NCBI GenBank assembly: GCA_007258455.2
Contig: VDFB02262711.1
Span: 154,157-218,156, forward strand
DNA: 64,000 nucleotides
Reading direction: 5' to 3'
Source of the DNA: Sequoia sempervirens
Taxonomy: Eukaryota > Streptophyta > Pinopsida > Cupressales > Cupressaceae
Positions 62,961 through 64,000 of the stretch are shown piece by piece; positions within the stretch are counted from its first letter, which is position 1, and every line of letters starts with the position of its first letter. The notes under the pieces are model-generated. The model made no database searches and had not been told where the DNA came from. It worked only from the letters and a program-made list of their open reading frames with translations. The position numbers were made by a program, and so were the translations under genes.

Positions 62961-64000
62961 AGCTTCCCTTTCAATTCATCCGTGATTATTCCATGTTGGT
63001 GGCCTTTGGTATTTTTGATATGGTTTTGAAACCACACAGAATCTCGCTCGCTCCTTAGCAAACCATGATTAATTGGTGCCTTTAAGGCAAAGGATGCTTT
63101 GGGATTGTCAAGTCAGAATCTAGCTCCTTTGAGTTCAACCTTGGTTAGAATAGGGTCCTTATGCCTTCAGAATGGAGGAAGGATTTTATTTAAATTTGTT
63201 TCTCCATTAATGGGAAAGGAGATGGGGTTTCATGTGTCTTAATTGCTCATGAGGATTCATTTTGAGCTTACTGTGTGGAGACATTCAGAAGTTGTACAAC
63301 AATAGGGTGACATAAATGTTTTGTCCATTGAAGATTTCAATCCCCACGTTAGTAAAGGCGGCTCATGGGAGTTTCTTTAGGATGGCCTTTAAATTTGGAC
63401 ACTTGAGGAAAATAAAAGGTAGAATGTTGCATAGCTAGTGGAGATGGAAACACCCATTTGACTAGTGAGTTGATGTTGGCAAATGGCATTCGTGTGTGTC
63501 ATCCCCGACTTGAGGCTTAAGGCTATCTTAATTGGCCCTAGCAAACTAATGTTGGCGACAATCGGGATGGTGTTGGGGAGAGACTTCTTGGTGTCAATCG
63601 ATCGATACTGAGTAAATACATATATCTCATCTTGATTCATAGCTTCATTATTAGACTTGGGTGAGTCTAAGGAAATGATTTTGGTTGTGGTGAGGGTTTT
63701 AATCAAAACGAACTTTTTGGTCTGAGTGGAGGGCATTGTCTTTTCTTGTGTGGGGGTTGGCATTCCATGGCTACGGGACTTTCCTCGGTTGCTGGAGCTG
63801 GGGGTAGTGGTTAATTGGTACTCATTTCTTCTGGGTTTGAATGAGGTTGAATGCGCTAGACATAGTGTGGCCGATGAGAGGCTGTGTAGTCCTCAAAGAG
63901 GTAATTATGTTGACTCTTGACTCCCTTGGTTATTTAGGTTGGATTGAAGCTTTCCTGGATGTGGTTAGACATGGTGCTTTCTATGATTTTGTTGAATGAT
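62961..64000. other. Window end: LINE 2 tail or intron 7 sequence
   Basis: No polyadenylation tail and no helicase exon found. A 124-codon open frame on the minus strand (63389-63763; MPTPTQEKTMPSTQTKKFVL, SPKSNNEAMNQDEIYVF) has a Ser/Thr/Asn-rich composition and no domain I can name. It may be a piece of another element. Confidence 0.35.

Noticed and set aside
63389..63763. 124-codon minus-strand frame as a gene
   Set aside because: No domain, promoter or splice context. Ser/Thr/Asn-rich composition near LINE debris makes chance or element origin more likely.
44681..64000. Missing UAP56 exons (motifs V and VI)
   Set aside because: I looked for codings of TRYKGF, VATDLVGRGID, YDMPD and HRVGRAGR on the + strand and saw none. 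A computed search would be needed to exclude a very short or diverged exon.

Overview
This is a repeat-rich plant nuclear sequence, most likely from a gymnosperm and probably a conifer. I infer this from one conserved gene spread over very long introns, from decayed L1-type LINE, CACTA, hAT and Ty3/gypsy sequences, and from a large degenerate interstitial telomere-like tract. No bacterial, organellar or rRNA/tRNA features were seen. The species cannot be fixed from the sequence.

Layout. 1-2055 (+): 3' half of a decayed CACTA (En/Spm) transposase. 3640-6952 (-): a long unrecognised protein-coding pseudogene with eight in-frame TAG/TGA codons and one frame change, between two 64-bp near-identical direct repeats (2073 and 8055). 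7300-11990: short repeats, including an 84-bp tandem array and two copies of a dispersed repeat built on a GTCGATGAGAC motif. 11988-16973: tandem array of a 2.2-kb unit. 16974-18110 and 23091-23395: AT-rich repeat sequence split by a 5'-truncated LINE (18111-23090). 23395-27300: telomere-like tract, GGGTTA on the + strand, then CCCTAA after a spacer.

The one recognised host gene is a UAP56/Sub2-type DEAD-box (DECD) RNA helicase on the + strand. Promoter and leader lie at about 27700-28064, and seven coding exons lie between 28065 and 44680. They are in perfect phase and encode about 327 of an expected ~427 residues. Introns 1 and 2 are 5.0 and 9.7 kb, introns 3-6 are 104-628 bp, and intron 7 runs from 44681 to at least the window end (over 19.3 kb). 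The exons for motifs V and VI were not found and presumably lie downstream.

Intron 7 holds a nested transposon stack. A decayed hAT transposase (family B, - strand, 48840-52130) is interrupted by a Ty3/gypsy fragment and by a 977-bp non-autonomous hAT of a second family (A, 49794-50770) with a perfect 8-bp target duplication. A 3.8-kb transposase-bearing family-A element (53108-56918) lies 2.3 kb further on with its own perfect 8-bp duplication. A second LINE with ORF1 and ORF2 remnants follows (about 57640-62960).

I found no convincing new defence or metabolic system. The items most worth a second look are the unknown pseudogene family, the paired hAT-A elements with subterminal motifs and a 22-bp perfect hairpin, the TTAGGG-type tract immediately upstream of the helicase gene, and the stop-codon pattern suggesting methylation-driven decay.
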